DNA of 51,594 bases from Planctomycetaceae bacterium (GTDB lineage Bacteria; Planctomycetota; Planctomycetia; Pirellulales; Thermoguttaceae): NCBI GenBank assembly GCA_012719125.1, contig JAAYAY010000012.1, forward strand, positions 1 through 51,594, written 5' to 3'. Position numbers and translations under genes: made by a program. The number at the start of each line of letters is the position of its first letter. Within the stretch, counting starts at the first letter, position 1. Below are positions 17,536-28,851 of the stretch, one piece after another. Under the pieces are notes generated by a model. The model had not been told where the DNA came from. It ran no database searches and worked only from the letters and a program-made list of their open reading frames with translations.

Positions 17536-17578
17536 GCGCTGCAAAACAATAAACTACCCAATTGAGAGTTAGCGGTAG

Positions 17579-17620
17579 GGCGCAAGCCCTCCGGTTTCGC
17601 CGTACCGGACGGCTCGCGCC
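17579..17620. repeat. 17-bp imperfect hairpin (GGCGCAAGCCCTCCGGT type)
   Basis: Arms 17579-17595 and 17604-17620 pair with 15 of 17 matches and an 8-base loop. It lies 44 bases after the lyase-like gene and could terminate its transcript, although no T-run follows. The remaining gap to 17817 shows nothing else convincing. Confidence 0.6.
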
Positions 17621-17817
17621 ATTCCTCGAAATCGGTAACTCATTGTTGAGCGCGGCTTTACGTCTTTTCCGTTGGCGCAGGTTGTGACGTCTGGGAGAAG
17701 CGCGAATTTCATGCGCCGGTGGTGTGCCGAACCGGCACTGGCGGTGCCTGAAACGTACATTTCAGCGGATCGCCAGCGGCATAATGTCGCTTCAGACGAC
17801 TACCCGGAGAGACACCG

Positions 17818-19878
<2,061 letters not shown>

Positions 19879-19895
19879 GCCCCGCAAAGTGGCCG

Positions 19896-21068
19896 TCACT
19901 TGGCGTTTGCCGCCTCGAGGCGGGCGTCGGTTTCTTCCAGCCGGAAGCGGGTGCAGACCACGGAGTGCTTGCGAGCGTCGTTCCAGAACTTGATGTAGGT
20001 TGTGGCGACGATCGTTCCGTCGGGCAGGAGTTCCATTCCTGGGTAACCGCAGTCGCCCCCGGCAAAGCTGTGCAGGAGCTTGATGCGGTACTGCCCGGGC
20101 TTGCCCTGCTTGATATCCTCATACGTACCGACCCACGCCACGAAGTGGCCGCGGGTGGGGGACAGCGGCGCCTGGTCGCGAAACGCAATCACGAGTCGCC
20201 CGTCGCTGGTGCACACGCCCATGTGGCGGTCGCCGGTCAGTCCCCACGGCGTATCGACCGGCGTGCTCCAGGTTGTGCCCTCGTCGCTGCTGAACATCAT
20301 CAGACTGTAGCCCTTGTGCGTGTTCTCCCGCATGAGACAGCACAGTTCCCCGCCGTCGGGCGAGCGGAACACGAAAGGTTCGCAGGGATTCTTGCCCTCG
20401 ACCGTGGCGACCACTCGTGGCTCGGACCAGGTCAGCCCGCCGTCCTTCGTGACGGTCTGCAGCACCTCCAGCGGCGCCCGGTCGGCCCCTTCCGGTCCGC
20501 GGTGATACATTCCGAGATACGAGCCGTCTTTGAGCCGAACGATGCTGCTGAAGGTCATCACGCAGCGGAACGCCTTGCCCAGCGGCGGCATCTCCTTCCA
20601 GGTCCGGCCGCCGTCCTCGCTCATGATGCTCGGCATGGGAACGCCGAACCGGCCGATCCAGGCCGAGAAGACCCACAGACGCTCCTTGCCTTCCGGATCG
20701 GTCATGCGGTAGATGCTCGGACAGTTCTCGTGCTTGCTGAACCCAGAGGGGAGGCCGTCGTCGAGCCGCGTCCAGGTCTTGCCGCCGTCGTCGCTGCGTG
20801 CCATCGGGCCCGCCTTGCCGCCGTGGTTGATGCACCAGACGGCGAAGATCGTCTTGCCGTCGGCCATCAGCACGGTGGTCGGGTGACCTTGATAGACCTC
20901 GGGCGAGCCTTCGGCGATTACCACCTGCCGCGCTGTCTCTCCCGACAGATCGACCACGGGGAAGGCCGCTTCCTGTCGCCAGCGGGCCTTCGAATCGTCC
21001 GACTTCTCGGCGCCACTCACCATCGCGGCCGCACACAATACCACCAAGCTCAAGAGACCAGTCCTCAT
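19896..21068 (-). CDS. Secreted sialidase-like (BNR/Asp-box) propeller protein
   Basis: The 390-residue protein has a signal peptide ([20 protein letters not shown]) and a six-bladed sialidase-type propeller. Four Asp boxes are visible: [24 protein letters not shown] and SSDEGTTW. Many planctomycete proteins of this type are annotated exo-alpha-sialidase, but the fold also serves other glycosidases and non-catalytic proteins, and the Arg triad cannot be assigned with confidence here. ATG 21068 follows AAAGGT at suitable spacing. It lies downstream of, and probably is transcribed with, the SGNH hydrolase gene (93 bases apart), which would pair an esterase with a glycosidase. Confidence 0.85.
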   Translation of the reverse strand: MRTGLLSLVVLCAAAMVSGAEKSDDSKARWRQEAAFPVVDLSGETARQVVIAEGSPEVYQGHPTTVLMADGKTIFAVWCINHGGKAGPMARSDDGGKTWTRLDDGLPSGFSKHENCPSIYRMTDPEGKERLWVFSAWIGRFGVPMPSIMSEDGGRTWKEMPPLGKAFRCVMTFSSIVRLKDGSYLGMYHRGPEGADRAPLEVLQTVTKDGGLTWSEPRVVATVEGKNPCEPFVFRSPDGGELCCLMRENTHKGYSLMMFSSDEGTTWSTPVDTPWGLTGDRHMGVCTSDGRLVIAFRDQAPLSPTRGHFVAWVGTYEDIKQGKPGQYRIKLLHSFAGGDCGYPGMELLPDGTIVATTYIKFWNDARKHSVVCTRFRLEETDARLEAANAK

Positions 21069-21160
21069 CGTTGACCTTTCTTTGCGTAAGAGGCAGACAT
21101 CAATAGGGGCCGAGAAATGCGAATTCGGCGCATTTACTGTATGCAAGCACTAATGACGCC

Positions 21161-22273
21161 TCACTGCTTCACGAGCAGCGGCGCGATCGCCTGGGAGAAC
21201 ACCTGCGCCTGCCGCATCATCCCCAGATCGTTGGGATGGCAGCCGTCAACCGTTCCCTCGGTATCGTCGCCCAACATTCCCTCGTTGGGGAGGAAGTGCA
21301 GGTTCTTCACCCCTTCGGCCGCCAGCTTCTCATAGATCGCCCGCAGGATGGTCCCCTTCTCGGTTGGGCAGACGTTCCTGACGCTGCAATCTTCGGCCAG
21401 CAGGATGGGCGTATCCGGGTGGGCGGCACGCAGGGTCTTCACAAAAGGCTCGATCCGCGTCGACACGAGGTCGGCCGACATGTTCCACAGACAATCGAGA
21501 ACGTAGACCGACGGATCCAGTTCGGCCAACAGGTCCGCCATCTCGGGCTCCATCCTTCCGCTGCCGCTGAATCCGAGGTTGATCGTCGGCGTGTCGAGTT
21601 GCCGGCCGACGATCGCCGGGAAGGCCATCCCCGGCCGCGAGGCGCAGCCCCCCTGCGTGATGGAAGTACCGTAGATCACGACAGGTTTGCACTGCTGGGC
21701 CAACCCGCGGTCCAGCGGCGAGAGCGTGGTGCCTTTCGGGACGCCGATCTCCACGGACGTCACGCCGTTGTAGAGCGGCAGGTAGAGCATGCACGGCTGG
21801 CCCGACGGGAGCGTGAATCTGGCCGTGTTGGTGACTGCCGCCGGTCGGCCGTTCGCCACGAAGTGCCAACGTCCGGTCTTGTCCTTGCTGTAGAGATCCA
21901 CCCCGCTGACGCCCGTGGCGGGCATGTGGGGCATGCTCAGCCGGTCTCCGTTGAGCAGGGTCCAGCGGACCTGGATGGACGATGCATCCGAGGTGAATGG
22001 AACGCACATTCCGGCACTGTTGTGGCTCAAGCCCCAGACAGACGCCGGCACCTTGCCCTCGGCCTTGGCCGGCAGGCGGTCGTAGAACGCCTTGGTTTCG
22101 GTCCAGCCCTTGCCCTCCACGTCCAGATCCTTGCAGTCATACCACTCCGTTGTGTCGTCCGGGCTTGCCTTGGCCTTCTGAACGGCAGCTTCCACCGCGA
22201 AAGAGACACTCGGCGCGGCCAGAACGGCCAGACAGGCAAGAAGAAGACGGAACTGGACGGGGATCGCTCTCAT
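21161..22273 (-). CDS. Secreted SGNH/GDSL hydrolase with N-terminal jelly-roll domain
   Basis: This 370-residue exported protein has a signal peptide (ending near VSFAVEAA), an N-terminal beta-sandwich (residues about 35-190, with WYDCKDLDVEGKGW and WHFVANGRPAAVTNTARF) and an SGNH domain. Block I is VVIYGTSITQGGCASRPG, with Ser in GTSITQG as nucleophile. Block II is NLGFSGSG, block III is the LWNMS region, and VDGCHPNDLG supplies the Asp-His pair. This corresponds to the SGNH_hydro_N plus GDSL_3 architecture, often carbohydrate esterases. ATG 22273 has GAGGAG about 9 bases upstream. The gap to nadC (22274-22467) contains no gene I can support. Confidence 0.92.
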   Translation of the reverse strand: MRAIPVQFRLLLACLAVLAAPSVSFAVEAAVQKAKASPDDTTEWYDCKDLDVEGKGWTETKAFYDRLPAKAEGKVPASVWGLSHNSAGMCVPFTSDASSIQVRWTLLNGDRLSMPHMPATGVSGVDLYSKDKTGRWHFVANGRPAAVTNTARFTLPSGQPCMLYLPLYNGVTSVEIGVPKGTTLSPLDRGLAQQCKPVVIYGTSITQGGCASRPGMAFPAIVGRQLDTPTINLGFSGSGRMEPEMADLLAELDPSVYVLDCLWNMSADLVSTRIEPFVKTLRAAHPDTPILLAEDCSVRNVCPTEKGTILRAIYEKLAAEGVKNLHFLPNEGMLGDDTEGTVDGCHPNDLGMMRQAQVFSQAIAPLLVKQ

Positions 22274-22467
22274 CGCAGGTTACTCCTCACACAAAGGGGA
22301 TTGGCAAAAGGTCATTGGAGATCTTTCGTAGCAGTTGTCGGTCGAGGGTGGCATGGTCTCGCCGCGGCGGTATCTGGACGCAAAGCCGGCTGCCGGTGGA
22401 GATCGGCGTGCCTTGGACCGGGAACCGTATTGGGAGTTCATCGCGAGGCAATCCTCCCATAACAAGA

Positions 22468-23418
22468 TCACAGGAGGTTCTCCCAGTCCAGGGCCACGTC
22501 GAGAACCACGGCCGAGTGCGTCAGGGCGCCGACGCTGATCCGATCGACGCCGCTTTCGGCGATTGCGCGAACCGTGTCGAGATTGACGCCGCCGGACGCC
22601 TCGAGCTGGACCGACGGAGTGACGGCGTCGCGGAGCGCGACGGCCTGGCGGAGCAGTTCGGGTCCCATGTTGTCGAGGAGGACGATGTCGGGGCCGGCGG
22701 GCAGGAGCCCCTCGAGTTGCTCCAGCGTGTCGACCTCGACCTCGACGATCGACGCCTCGACGGCCTGCGAAGAACGAGTGTGAGCGAAATAGCGGCGGGC
22801 TTCGCGGACGGCCTCGCTGGGAGTGAACCGAGGCCGGCCGGCGTCGGCCTGGGCGCCCAAGGCCAAGTGGTTGTCCTTGACGAGAATCGCCTCGAACAGC
22901 CCCTGCCGATGGTTGCGCCCGCCGCCGCAACGAACGGCGTATTTTTCCAGCCGCCGCAATCCGGGGGTGGTCTTTCGCGTGTCGTAGATGCGAGCCTTCG
23001 TGCCCGCGACGGCTTCGACATAGCTGCGGGTCAGGGTCGCGATGCCCGAGAGTCGGCCCAGGAGGTTCAGGGCGGGCCGTTCGGCGGTGAGCAGTTTCTG
23101 GGCGGGCCCTTCCACCCGACCCACCACCTGGCCGGCCTGAACGGTCGCGCCATCCTCGACCAGCATCTGCCACTTGAGAGTCGGATCCACCTCGGAGAAT
23201 ACCAGGCCGGCCGCCTTGAGGCCCGCGAGCACTCCCGGCTGCCGCATGACGACGGCCGCACGTCCCGGGGCATCGCCCGGAATCAGGGCCAACGAGGTGC
23301 AATCGCCCTCGCCGGCCAGATCTTCTTCCAGCATCCGCCCGATCAGTTCGTGCAGATCCCGTTCGATGGCGTCGTCCCACTCGACCTGGTAGAATTCTTT
23401 CGACTGCAAATCCAACAC
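22468..23418 (-). CDS. nadC: Nicotinate-nucleotide pyrophosphorylase (quinolinate phosphoribosyltransferase)
   Basis: NadC makes nicotinate mononucleotide from quinolinate and PRPP in de novo NAD synthesis. The 316-residue protein is slightly longer than usual because of an N-terminal extension (MLDLQSKEFYQVEWDDAIER). Family signatures are EEDLAGEGDCTS, TAERPALNLLGRLSGIAT, the PRPP/quinolinate site YDTRKTTPGLRRLEKYAVRC with GGGRNHRQGL, VKDNHLAL, VEVEVDTLEQL, DIVLLDNM and the C-terminal LEASGGVNLDTVRAIAESGV. The start is GTG at 23418. A TTGACA hexamer lies about 25 bases upstream, but no -10 matches it, so the promoter is uncertain. Confidence 0.96.
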   Translation of the reverse strand: MLDLQSKEFYQVEWDDAIERDLHELIGRMLEEDLAGEGDCTSLALIPGDAPGRAAVVMRQPGVLAGLKAAGLVFSEVDPTLKWQMLVEDGATVQAGQVVGRVEGPAQKLLTAERPALNLLGRLSGIATLTRSYVEAVAGTKARIYDTRKTTPGLRRLEKYAVRCGGGRNHRQGLFEAILVKDNHLALGAQADAGRPRFTPSEAVREARRYFAHTRSSQAVEASIVEVEVDTLEQLEGLLPAGPDIVLLDNMGPELLRQAVALRDAVTPSVQLEASGGVNLDTVRAIAESGVDRISVGALTHSAVVLDVALDWENLL

Positions 23419-23517
23419 ACCGTCTCCGAGTTCATTGTCAAGAGGTTATCGGTTATGCTACATGAAAGGCTGGATCAAGCATACCTGCTCGTTCCCTGAT
23501 CGGAAAGAAGGTGCCCC

Positions 23518-23934
23518 GTGTCGGAATCGCACGACAAGGACAGCGATCGGCGGTCGTATAGGGGCCTCCTTCGCCGGCAGGACCAGCGATTTCTCGCGGG
23601 GTTGATCGTGCTTTCGGGCCTTGCCATTGTCGGTTGGTGGCGACACAACGGCGGCCCGTCGAATCGGTTGGCGGAGAGGCGTTCGGCGTCTGCGCGTACC
23701 GCCCGCTTCGCGGTCGACGCCAACCGGGCAACCTGGCCGGAACTGACGCAGATTCCGGAAATCGGCGAGACGCTGGCACGGAGAATCGTGGAGAATCGCC
23801 GCGTGGAGGGCCCCTTCCGATCGCCGGAGGATCTTACACGGGTTCAGGGAATCGGCAACAAGACGCTCGAGCAGATGCGGCCTTATCTGGATTGGGCGTC
23901 GTTGCACGACGATTGCCGTGCGGCCGTGCCGTAG
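23518..23934 (+). CDS. Membrane-anchored helix-hairpin-helix protein (ComEA-like)
   Basis: The 138-residue protein has a basic N-terminus, one transmembrane segment (FLAGLIVLSGLAIVGWW, residues about 25-41), a basic linker, and a C-terminal double HhH domain: VDANRATWPELTQIPEIGET with LARRIVENRRVEGPF, then LTRVQGIGNKTLEQMRPYL. This is the ComEA/HhH architecture that binds double-stranded DNA outside the inner membrane during natural transformation. Many planctomycete copies occur without other com genes, so a role in uptake is inferred only. The GTG start at 23518 is supported by AAGAAGG at about 7 bases. It is divergent from nadC and followed 107 bases later by uvrB. Confidence 0.87.
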   Translation: MSESHDKDSDRRSYRGLLRRQDQRFLAGLIVLSGLAIVGWWRHNGGPSNRLAERRSASARTARFAVDANRATWPELTQIPEIGETLARRIVENRRVEGPFRSPEDLTRVQGIGNKTLEQMRPYLDWASLHDDCRAAVP

Positions 23935-23954
23935 GTGGGACGGCCCCCCTCCCT

Positions 23955-23984
23955 TTGCCGGATGTACCTGCTCAGGGGTAGAAT
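23955..23984 (+). promoter_or_regulatory. Promoter of uvrB
   Basis: TTGCCG (23955-23960), an 18-base spacer and TAGAAT (23979-23984) lie about 57 bases before the uvrB GTG. The same hexamer pair occurs upstream of the genes at 32551 and 36083. No LexA-type operator was recognised. Confidence 0.55.
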
Positions 23985-24041
23985 GATTTGTTTGGGCTTG
24001 GCCCCGAGGCGTCCGGCACGCATTCCCACGGAGAGGCGATC

Positions 24042-26114
24042 GTGTTCCAACTGGTGAGTCCCTTCGAGCCGGCCGGCGACCAACAGCAGGCCATCGACGC
24101 GCTGACCCGCGGCTTGCAGGACAAGGCGAAGTGCCAGACCCTCATGGGGGTGACGGGTTCCGGCAAGACTTTCACGATGGCCAACGTCATCCAGCGGGTG
24201 CAGCGTCCCGCCCTGGTACTCTCCCACAACAAGACGCTCTCGGCCCAACTCTACTCGGAGTTTCGCGAATTCTTTCCGAACAATGCCGTCGCCTACTTTG
24301 TCAGCTACTACGACTACTACCAACCGGAAGCCTACATTCCCCAACGGGACATCTATATCGAGAAAGACGCCTCGATCAACGAGGAGATCGACCGTCTGCG
24401 CCTGGCGGCCACCAGCTCGCTGATGAGCCGCCGCGACGTGATTATCGTGGCCAGCGTCTCCTGCATCTACGGTCTGGGTTCGCCCGACGACTATCGAGAG
24501 ATGATGGTGGCTCTCCGCGTCGGCCAGGAGGTGGAACGAGACCGGATGCTGGCCCGGCTGGTCGATATTCAATACGAGCGGAACGACGTGGCCTTCGAGC
24601 GGGGGAGGTTCCGGGTTCGCGGGGACTGTGTGGAGGTCTTTCCGTCGTACGAGGAGTTTGCCGTCCGGGTTGAATTCTGGGGCGACGAGGTGGAGCAACT
24701 GTCGGTGATCAATCCAACCAGCGGCGAGGTGCTCCAGCGGCAGGAGGAACTGTTCATCTATCCGGCGAAGCACTTCGTTTTGCCCGACGAACGGGTGAAG
24801 CATGCCGTGGAGGAGATCCACCAGGAGTTGGCCGATCGCCTCGAGGTGTTTCGCAAGCAGGGCAAGCTGGTGGAAGCCCAGCGACTGAGCGCGCGGACCC
24901 GCTTCGACCTGGAGATGCTCCAGGAAGTGGGATATTGCCCGGGGATCGAGAACTACAGCCGCCCCCTCTCGGGACGTCCGCCGGGCTCGCCGCCGGATAC
25001 GCTGTTCAGCTTCTTCCCCGATGATTTCCTGCTGTTTGTCGACGAATCTCATGTTACGGTGCCTCAGGTCCGGGCGATGCATGCCGGAGACCAGAGCCGC
25101 AAGACGACGCTGGTGGAGCACGGATTCCGATTGCCGAGCGCTCTGGACAACCGGCCGCTGAAATTCGAGGAGTGGGAGCAGCGGATCAACCAGGTGATCT
25201 TCGTATCGGCGACGCCCGGTCCCTACGAACTGGAGCAGTCGAAGGGGTGCGTGGTGCAGCAGCTCATTCGTCCGACCGGCCTGCTCGACCCGGTCGTCGA
25301 GGTCGTGCCCGCCCGGGGCCAGGTGCCCCATCTGCTGGAGCAGATTCGCCAGCGAGCCGAGGTCGACGAACGGGTGCTGGTGACGACGCTTACCAAGCGT
25401 ATGGCGGAGGATCTGGCGGACTATTTCAGCAAGCAGGACGTGCGCTGCAAATGGCTGCACAGCGAGTTGGACGCTTTTGAGCGTGTCGAGCTTCTGCGGG
25501 ATTTGCGCCAGGGGCACTTCGACGTGCTGGTGGGCGTCAACCTGCTCCGAGAAGGGCTGGATCTGCCCGAGGTTTCACTCGTGGCGATTCTCGACGCCGA
25601 CAAAGAGGGCTTTCTTCGCAGCGAGACGTCTCTGATGCAAACGATCGGCCGGTCGGCTCGAAACGTCAATGCGAAGGTCATTCTGTATGCCGACAAGATG
25701 ACCGATTCGATGCAACGGGCCGTGGAGGAGACGCGGCGGCGGCGCAAGATGCAGGAGGCCTACAACGAAGAACACGGCATCACACCGGAGACGATTCGCA
25801 AGAGTATCCGGGCGGGCATCGAAGCCGAAGTGGCCGCTCACGCGGAGTCGAATGCCGCAGTCGGACGCGGCGACGACGCCAGATACATCACCGAGGAGTA
25901 TCTCGACGAACTGGAACAGGAGATGCTGGCCGCGGCGGAAGCCCTGGAGTTCGAGCGAGCCGCCGCCTTGAGGGACCGAATAGAACAGATGCGGGGTCAG
26001 GTCGGCAAACGGACCGACGAAGCCGAAATCGACCACGCCACGCGGTCTCATCGCGGGCGTCGCCGCAAGACGAAGAAATCCGCCCGGCGGATCCCGAAGC
26101 CGGAGAAGCCTTGA
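24042..26114 (+). CDS. uvrB: Excinuclease ABC subunit B
   Basis: UvrB is the damage-verifying helicase-like subunit of nucleotide excision repair, loaded by UvrA and recruiting UvrC. The 690-residue product carries Walker A GVTGSGKT (residues 36-43), the beta-hairpin [15 protein letters not shown] that grips damaged DNA, Walker [11 protein letters not shown], helicase motifs such as [15 protein letters not shown] and [25 protein letters not shown] and the C-terminal UVR motif ([16 protein letters not shown]). A basic tail follows ([16 protein letters not shown]), longer than in E. coli UvrB. The GTG start at 24042 is chosen because GGAGAGG is six bases upstream and the protein then begins [13 protein letters not shown] as in the family; an upstream TTG at 23988 is unlikely. 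Confidence 0.97.
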   Translation: MFQLVSPFEPAGDQQQAIDALTRGLQDKAKCQTLMGVTGSGKTFTMANVIQRVQRPALVLSHNKTLSAQLYSEFREFFPNNAVAYFVSYYDYYQPEAYIPQRDIYIEKDASINEEIDRLRLAATSSLMSRRDVIIVASVSCIYGLGSPDDYREMMVALRVGQEVERDRMLARLVDIQYERNDVAFERGRFRVRGDCVEVFPSYEEFAVRVEFWGDEVEQLSVINPTSGEVLQRQEELFIYPAKHFVLPDERVKHAVEEIHQELADRLEVFRKQGKLVEAQRLSARTRFDLEMLQEVGYCPGIENYSRPLSGRPPGSPPDTLFSFFPDDFLLFVDESHVTVPQVRAMHAGDQSRKTTLVEHGFRLPSALDNRPLKFEEWEQRINQVIFVSATPGPYELEQSKGCVVQQLIRPTGLLDPVVEVVPARGQVPHLLEQIRQRAEVDERVLVTTLTKRMAEDLADYFSKQDVRCKWLHSELDAFERVELLRDLRQGHFDVLVGVNLLREGLDLPEVSLVAILDADKEGFLRSETSLMQTIGRSARNVNAKVILYADKMTDSMQRAVEETRRRRKMQEAYNEEHGITPETIRKSIRAGIEAEVAAHAESNAAVGRGDDARYITEEYLDELEQEMLAAAEALEFERAAALRDRIEQMRGQVGKRTDEAEIDHATRSHRGRRRKTKKSARRIPKPEKP

Positions 26115-26210
26115 CGAGCAGGTCGACAAAAGGCCAGCGGCACGAAGCGGGAGGCCCGATCCGTGCCGCCGGCGAGCAAGCCGAAATCCTTTGCGCGCAG
26201 GTGCGCGGTA

Positions 26211-26411
26211 TCAACCTTGGGCAGGAGCGGCGGGGGCGTCGTCGGCCGGGGCGTCGGCGGCGGGGGCGGCTTCATCGGTGGGCGTCGATGTTTCGTCAGA
26301 CGGTGCGGCAGCTCCCCCAGACGGCGCCGTTGAGGTGGACGTGTCGCCGCATCCAATTGAGAAGCCGCCGAGGGCGACCACGACCAGGAGCAGTGCGAAG
26401 AACTTCTTCAT
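26211..26411 (-). CDS. Small Ala/Pro/Asp-rich lipoprotein
   Basis: The 66-residue protein starts MKKFFALLLVVVALGGFSIG and has a lipobox with Cys21 (FSIGC). The mature part is a low-complexity, acidic, Thr/Ser then Ala/Pro/Asp-rich chain (GDTSTSTAPSGGAAAPSDE onward) with no fold. It is probably a surface or periplasmic tethered peptide of unknown role. ATG 26411 is preceded by AAAGGT; a GTG codon immediately before it is in frame and could also initiate. The gene is divergent from the ECF sigma gene, with a 280-bp gap that includes two hairpins. Confidence 0.75.
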   Translation of the reverse strand: MKKFFALLLVVVALGGFSIGCGDTSTSTAPSGGAAAPSDETSTPTDEAAPAADAPADDAPAAPAQG

Positions 26412-26453
26412 CACAGTTACCTTTCAGAAAACCACGGTCAATCAGGTTCATCC

Positions 26454-26554
26454 GGACCGGCACCCGCCGGTCCCACAAGACAATGGAGCCATCGGTACGT
26501 CCAATTATTCCCGCGAAATCTCGAAATAGTTGGAAGGGAGGGGCGATCCCCTCC
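26454..26554. other. Two short hairpins in the lipoprotein/sigma-factor divergent region
   Basis: 26454-26473 is an 8-bp perfect stem with 4-base loop (GGACCGGC-ACCC-GCCGGTCC). 26537-26554 is a 7-bp stem with loop CGAT (GGAGGGG/CCCCTCC). Both lie in what would be the lipoprotein mRNA leader or its promoter region. They may be regulatory, but no factor can be named. No convincing ECF-type promoter could be fixed in 26412-26691. Confidence 0.4.
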
Positions 26555-26691
26555 AATGTGTGGTTGAACGCGCCCTGTGACTTCCCCAAATTCCCATTTT
26601 GAGGTAGGTTGGCAGGTAACTTTGGGGATTCTCCCGGGTGGTGGGAATATCGTTCGTCGTGAAAGGCTCTCAATTGGTGGGAAATGCCAGC

Positions 26692-27228
26692 ATGGGCAGA
26701 GATCGGGCACAGCCGGAGATCACGGAACTGGTCCTGGACCATCACCGTGAGATCTATGCCTATGCCTACCGGCTTTGTGGTTCGATCGCGGACGCGGAAG
26801 ACCTCACCCAGACGGTCTTCTTAACGGCCCACGAGAAACTGGAGCAACTGCAGGACCCGGAAAAGGCCAGGGGCTGGCTGTACGCCATCCTTCGAAGTCA
26901 TTTTTTGAAGCTGTGCCGGAAGAAGCGGCCGGTGCCTGCGGCGTCAATCGAGATGAATTTGGATGAGATTGCGGGTCCGGTGAGCGCCCCGTGCGAGATC
27001 GGACGCGAAGAGTTGCAGAATGCCCTGGCGGCTTTGCCGGATACCCACCGTCTGGTTCTTGTGATGTTCTACTTCGAGCAGTGTACCTACCAGGAGATCG
27101 CCGAGAGACTCGGTACGCCGATGGGCACCGTCATGAGCCGTTTAGCAAGGGCGAAGGCTCGGCTGCGAGCTGATTTGTCGCGGGCGAGCCGGGATCGACC
27201 GATTTCCCCTCATCCGATGGAAAGATAG
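26692..27228 (+). CDS. ECF-type RNA polymerase sigma factor
   Basis: The 178-residue sigma-70-family protein has region 2 (ITELVLDHHREIYAYAYRLC, GSIADAEDLTQTVFLTAHEK) and region 4 (LAALPDTHRLVLVMFYFEQC, TYQEIAERLGTPMGTVMSRL). There is no region 1 or 3, as expected for ECF sigmas. ATG 26692 is favoured because GGTGGGA lies about 9 bases upstream and the N-terminus then matches family length; GTG starts further upstream (26638) are possible. The next gene, 10 bases downstream, encodes a protein with one central TM helix and is the probable anti-sigma factor. Confidence 0.92.
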   Translation: MGRDRAQPEITELVLDHHREIYAYAYRLCGSIADAEDLTQTVFLTAHEKLEQLQDPEKARGWLYAILRSHFLKLCRKKRPVPAASIEMNLDEIAGPVSAPCEIGREELQNALAALPDTHRLVLVMFYFEQCTYQEIAERLGTPMGTVMSRLARAKARLRADLSRASRDRPISPHPMER

Positions 27229-27238
27229 GGCTGGTGCC

Positions 27239-28021
27239 ATGGACGAACACCCCGATTGGACAACCGAGCAGCGCGAGATGCTCGAACTGCTTCGTTCAAA
27301 GAACGATGTGGAAATCGATGCTGCGCTGGCGCCGATCGCGGAAGCACTTGAGAAGGACCCTGAACTGGCCCAGCGGCTGGAGCACATCCTTGCCTGGGAC
27401 AGTCGCCTTTCTGAAGCGGTGCGGGATGTCGCCGTTCCCCCTGGCCTCGCCGAACAGATCATCCAGAGTGTTGAAGCTCACAGCGCCCGACCGATGCCGA
27501 GAGCAGATCGCCCTTGTTCGAGTCGCAGGCGACGGCTTGCTTGGGCGAGCGTTTTCGTGGGGGCGGGGGCGGCCGTCCTACTCATCGCAATTGCAGTGAT
27601 GGGATCCGTTCCGAAAATGGACCCGGGAGAACTCCGTTCCATTGCCCGCGACCGATTTGTGGAGAGCCGCGACAACAATCTGCCTGGGCCGACCGCGGTT
27701 GCAGTTCCCTCAGGTTTCCCCTACAGTCCGGATCTGAAACCCATGCCTGGGGTGCGGTCGTATCCTGTAGCGGACTTCCGTGAGGCAAGAGCGGTGGCGT
27801 ACGACATCCCACTCGGCGGGAACGGGACGGCCACGCTGTATGTGGTTCGTTGCCGCTCGCATTCACTGCCGCAAAGGCCGCCGCGAACGCCGCAAATGCG
27901 GACGCTCGATCTGGCGATTGCCGCCTGGCAGGGAGACGACGTCGTCTACGTCCTGGTTACGGAAGGTGGAGAACCGGCCTACCGTTTCCTTCTCAGGTCC
28001 TTCTCAGGCACTCTGGCCTGA
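27239..28021 (+). CDS. Putative anti-sigma factor, single-span membrane protein
   Basis: This 260-residue protein is encoded immediately after the ECF sigma gene. The N-terminal 80 residues are soluble, helical and acidic (MDEHPDWTTEQREMLELLRS, LEKDPELAQRLEHILAWDSR), followed by an Arg-rich stop-transfer stretch (SSRRRRLAW) and one TM helix (about residues 98-120, ASVFVGAGAAVLLIAIAVMG). The C-terminal 140 residues would be outside the cytoplasm (FPYSPDLKPMPGVRSYPVAD, WQGDDVVYVLVTEGGEPAYR) and match no domain I recognise. No zinc-binding HxxxCxxC motif is seen, so it is not a classical ZAS anti-sigma. Topology and position argue for a membrane-bound sigma regulator; this is inference. Confidence 0.72.
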   Translation: MDEHPDWTTEQREMLELLRSKNDVEIDAALAPIAEALEKDPELAQRLEHILAWDSRLSEAVRDVAVPPGLAEQIIQSVEAHSARPMPRADRPCSSRRRRLAWASVFVGAGAAVLLIAIAVMGSVPKMDPGELRSIARDRFVESRDNNLPGPTAVAVPSGFPYSPDLKPMPGVRSYPVADFREARAVAYDIPLGGNGTATLYVVRCRSHSLPQRPPRTPQMRTLDLAIAAWQGDDVVYVLVTEGGEPAYRFLLRSFSGTLA

Positions 28022-28219
28022 GGGAGATAGGTTCTCTAGATTGCCTGGATTCGCCGCTTCAACGGCACCTCGGAACGCTTGGCCTATTCGGAAGATTCTT
28101 TCTAATCCCCACGTTGGATTCCAGCCGAATCCGGTTGTAAGCCCGTTTGTTCCGGTTGTTGCGCGGAGCGGGGGATGGGCGTAGAGATACAGCAAGGGAA
28201 CTGAGGGGAGATTCTGTCC

Positions 28220-28636
28220 ATGAAATGGCTGCCAATCCCAGTGGCGTTGCTTGTCGCGCTGACGGCGATGCCCGCCGGGGCGCAAGCGCCGGCGGAAAAC
28301 GGAACGACGATGCGATTCAGCGGAGGAATCACGCCGGGCGAGGTTACGGCGACGCCGGAGATGTGGTTCTACCAAGAGCAGATGAACCGGCGAGCCGATC
28401 CGAAGGAGGCGTTGCGACGCAAGGCGGAATTCCGGACGGCGCAGCGCGAGGCCCGGATGGCTGCTCGAAACTGGTTCGGAGTTTCGCTGGCACGTCCCAT
28501 GACGAGTACGGCGGTCACGAACGGTGAGTCGGCGGCCGTATGGACCGGTGGCGATCCGCTCTACCCATACCGCTGGTCGAGCAGGGGGCCTGTCATCGTC
28601 GTTCAACAGTATGAGCGTTCGCGGTCGACCTACTGA
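28220..28636 (+). CDS. Small secreted planctomycete-type protein of unknown function
   Basis: The 138-residue protein has a signal peptide (MKWLPIPVALLVALTAMPAGA, cleavage near residue 22). The mature chain has ATPEMWFYQEQMNRRADPKE with ALRRKAEFRTAQREARMAAR, a charged helical stretch, and a C-terminal TGGDPLYPYRWSSRGPVIVV. I recall similar secreted proteins in other planctomycetes with the MWFY and RRKAEFR elements, but no function. GGGGAG precedes the ATG at good spacing. A strong hairpin at 28700-28738 probably ends the transcript. It is 198 bases beyond the anti-sigma gene; the gap shows no other gene. Confidence 0.75.
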   Translation: MKWLPIPVALLVALTAMPAGAQAPAENGTTMRFSGGITPGEVTATPEMWFYQEQMNRRADPKEALRRKAEFRTAQREARMAARNWFGVSLARPMTSTAVTNGESAAVWTGGDPLYPYRWSSRGPVIVVQQYERSRSTY

Positions 28637-28699
28637 CCTCTTCAGTAGTTTGGGCGTTGATGAGTTTCGGGGCCGGACGTTGGAAGAGAAGAACGCCGG

Positions 28700-28743
28700 C
28701 GGGCCGGAGTGTTTCAGAACAAGAAGCACTCCGGCCCGTTGCG
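28700..28743 (+). terminator. Rho-independent-like terminator
   Basis: Perfect 12-bp stem CGGGCCGGAGTG (28700-28711) with CACTCCGGCCCG (28727-28738), 15-base loop, followed by TTGCGTTTCTT. It lies 64 bases after the secreted-protein gene. Confidence 0.7.
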
Positions 28744-28777
28744 TTTCTTGGCAGGTTTCCCCCAGCATTGTCCGGTT

Positions 28778-28806
28778 TTGCATCCGCCTTGTCGCCGTGC
28801 TATGCT
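28778..28806 (+). promoter_or_regulatory. Probable promoter of the three-gene membrane operon
   Basis: TTGCAT (28778-28783), 17-base spacer, TATGCT (28801-28806), about 45 bases before the GTG start at 28852 and just after a terminator hairpin. Confidence 0.5.
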
Positions 28807-28851
28807 ATTGCCTCTGGGAAACCGATCCGAACAGCCGGCCAGGAGCCCCGA

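Noticed and set aside
15205-17544. 779-codon open frame antisense to the FAD oxidoreductase and lyase-like genes
   Set aside because: Spans two complete sense genes and their gap, with repetitive Val/Asp/His/Gly content typical of antisense frames.
17690-17817. GAACCGGCACTGGCGGTGCC stretch as a glgX operator
   Set aside because: Only partial symmetry and not positioned over a convincing promoter.
22274-22467. Possible small plus-strand gene between the SGNH and nadC genes
   Set aside because: Frame runs antisense into nadC and no ribosome-binding site or homology could be seen.
23419-23460. TTGACA upstream of nadC as a third copy of the locus A/B promoter
   Set aside because: It shares CCTCTTGACA but lacks the GTGTTCAAAAA block and has no -10 at 16-18 bases.
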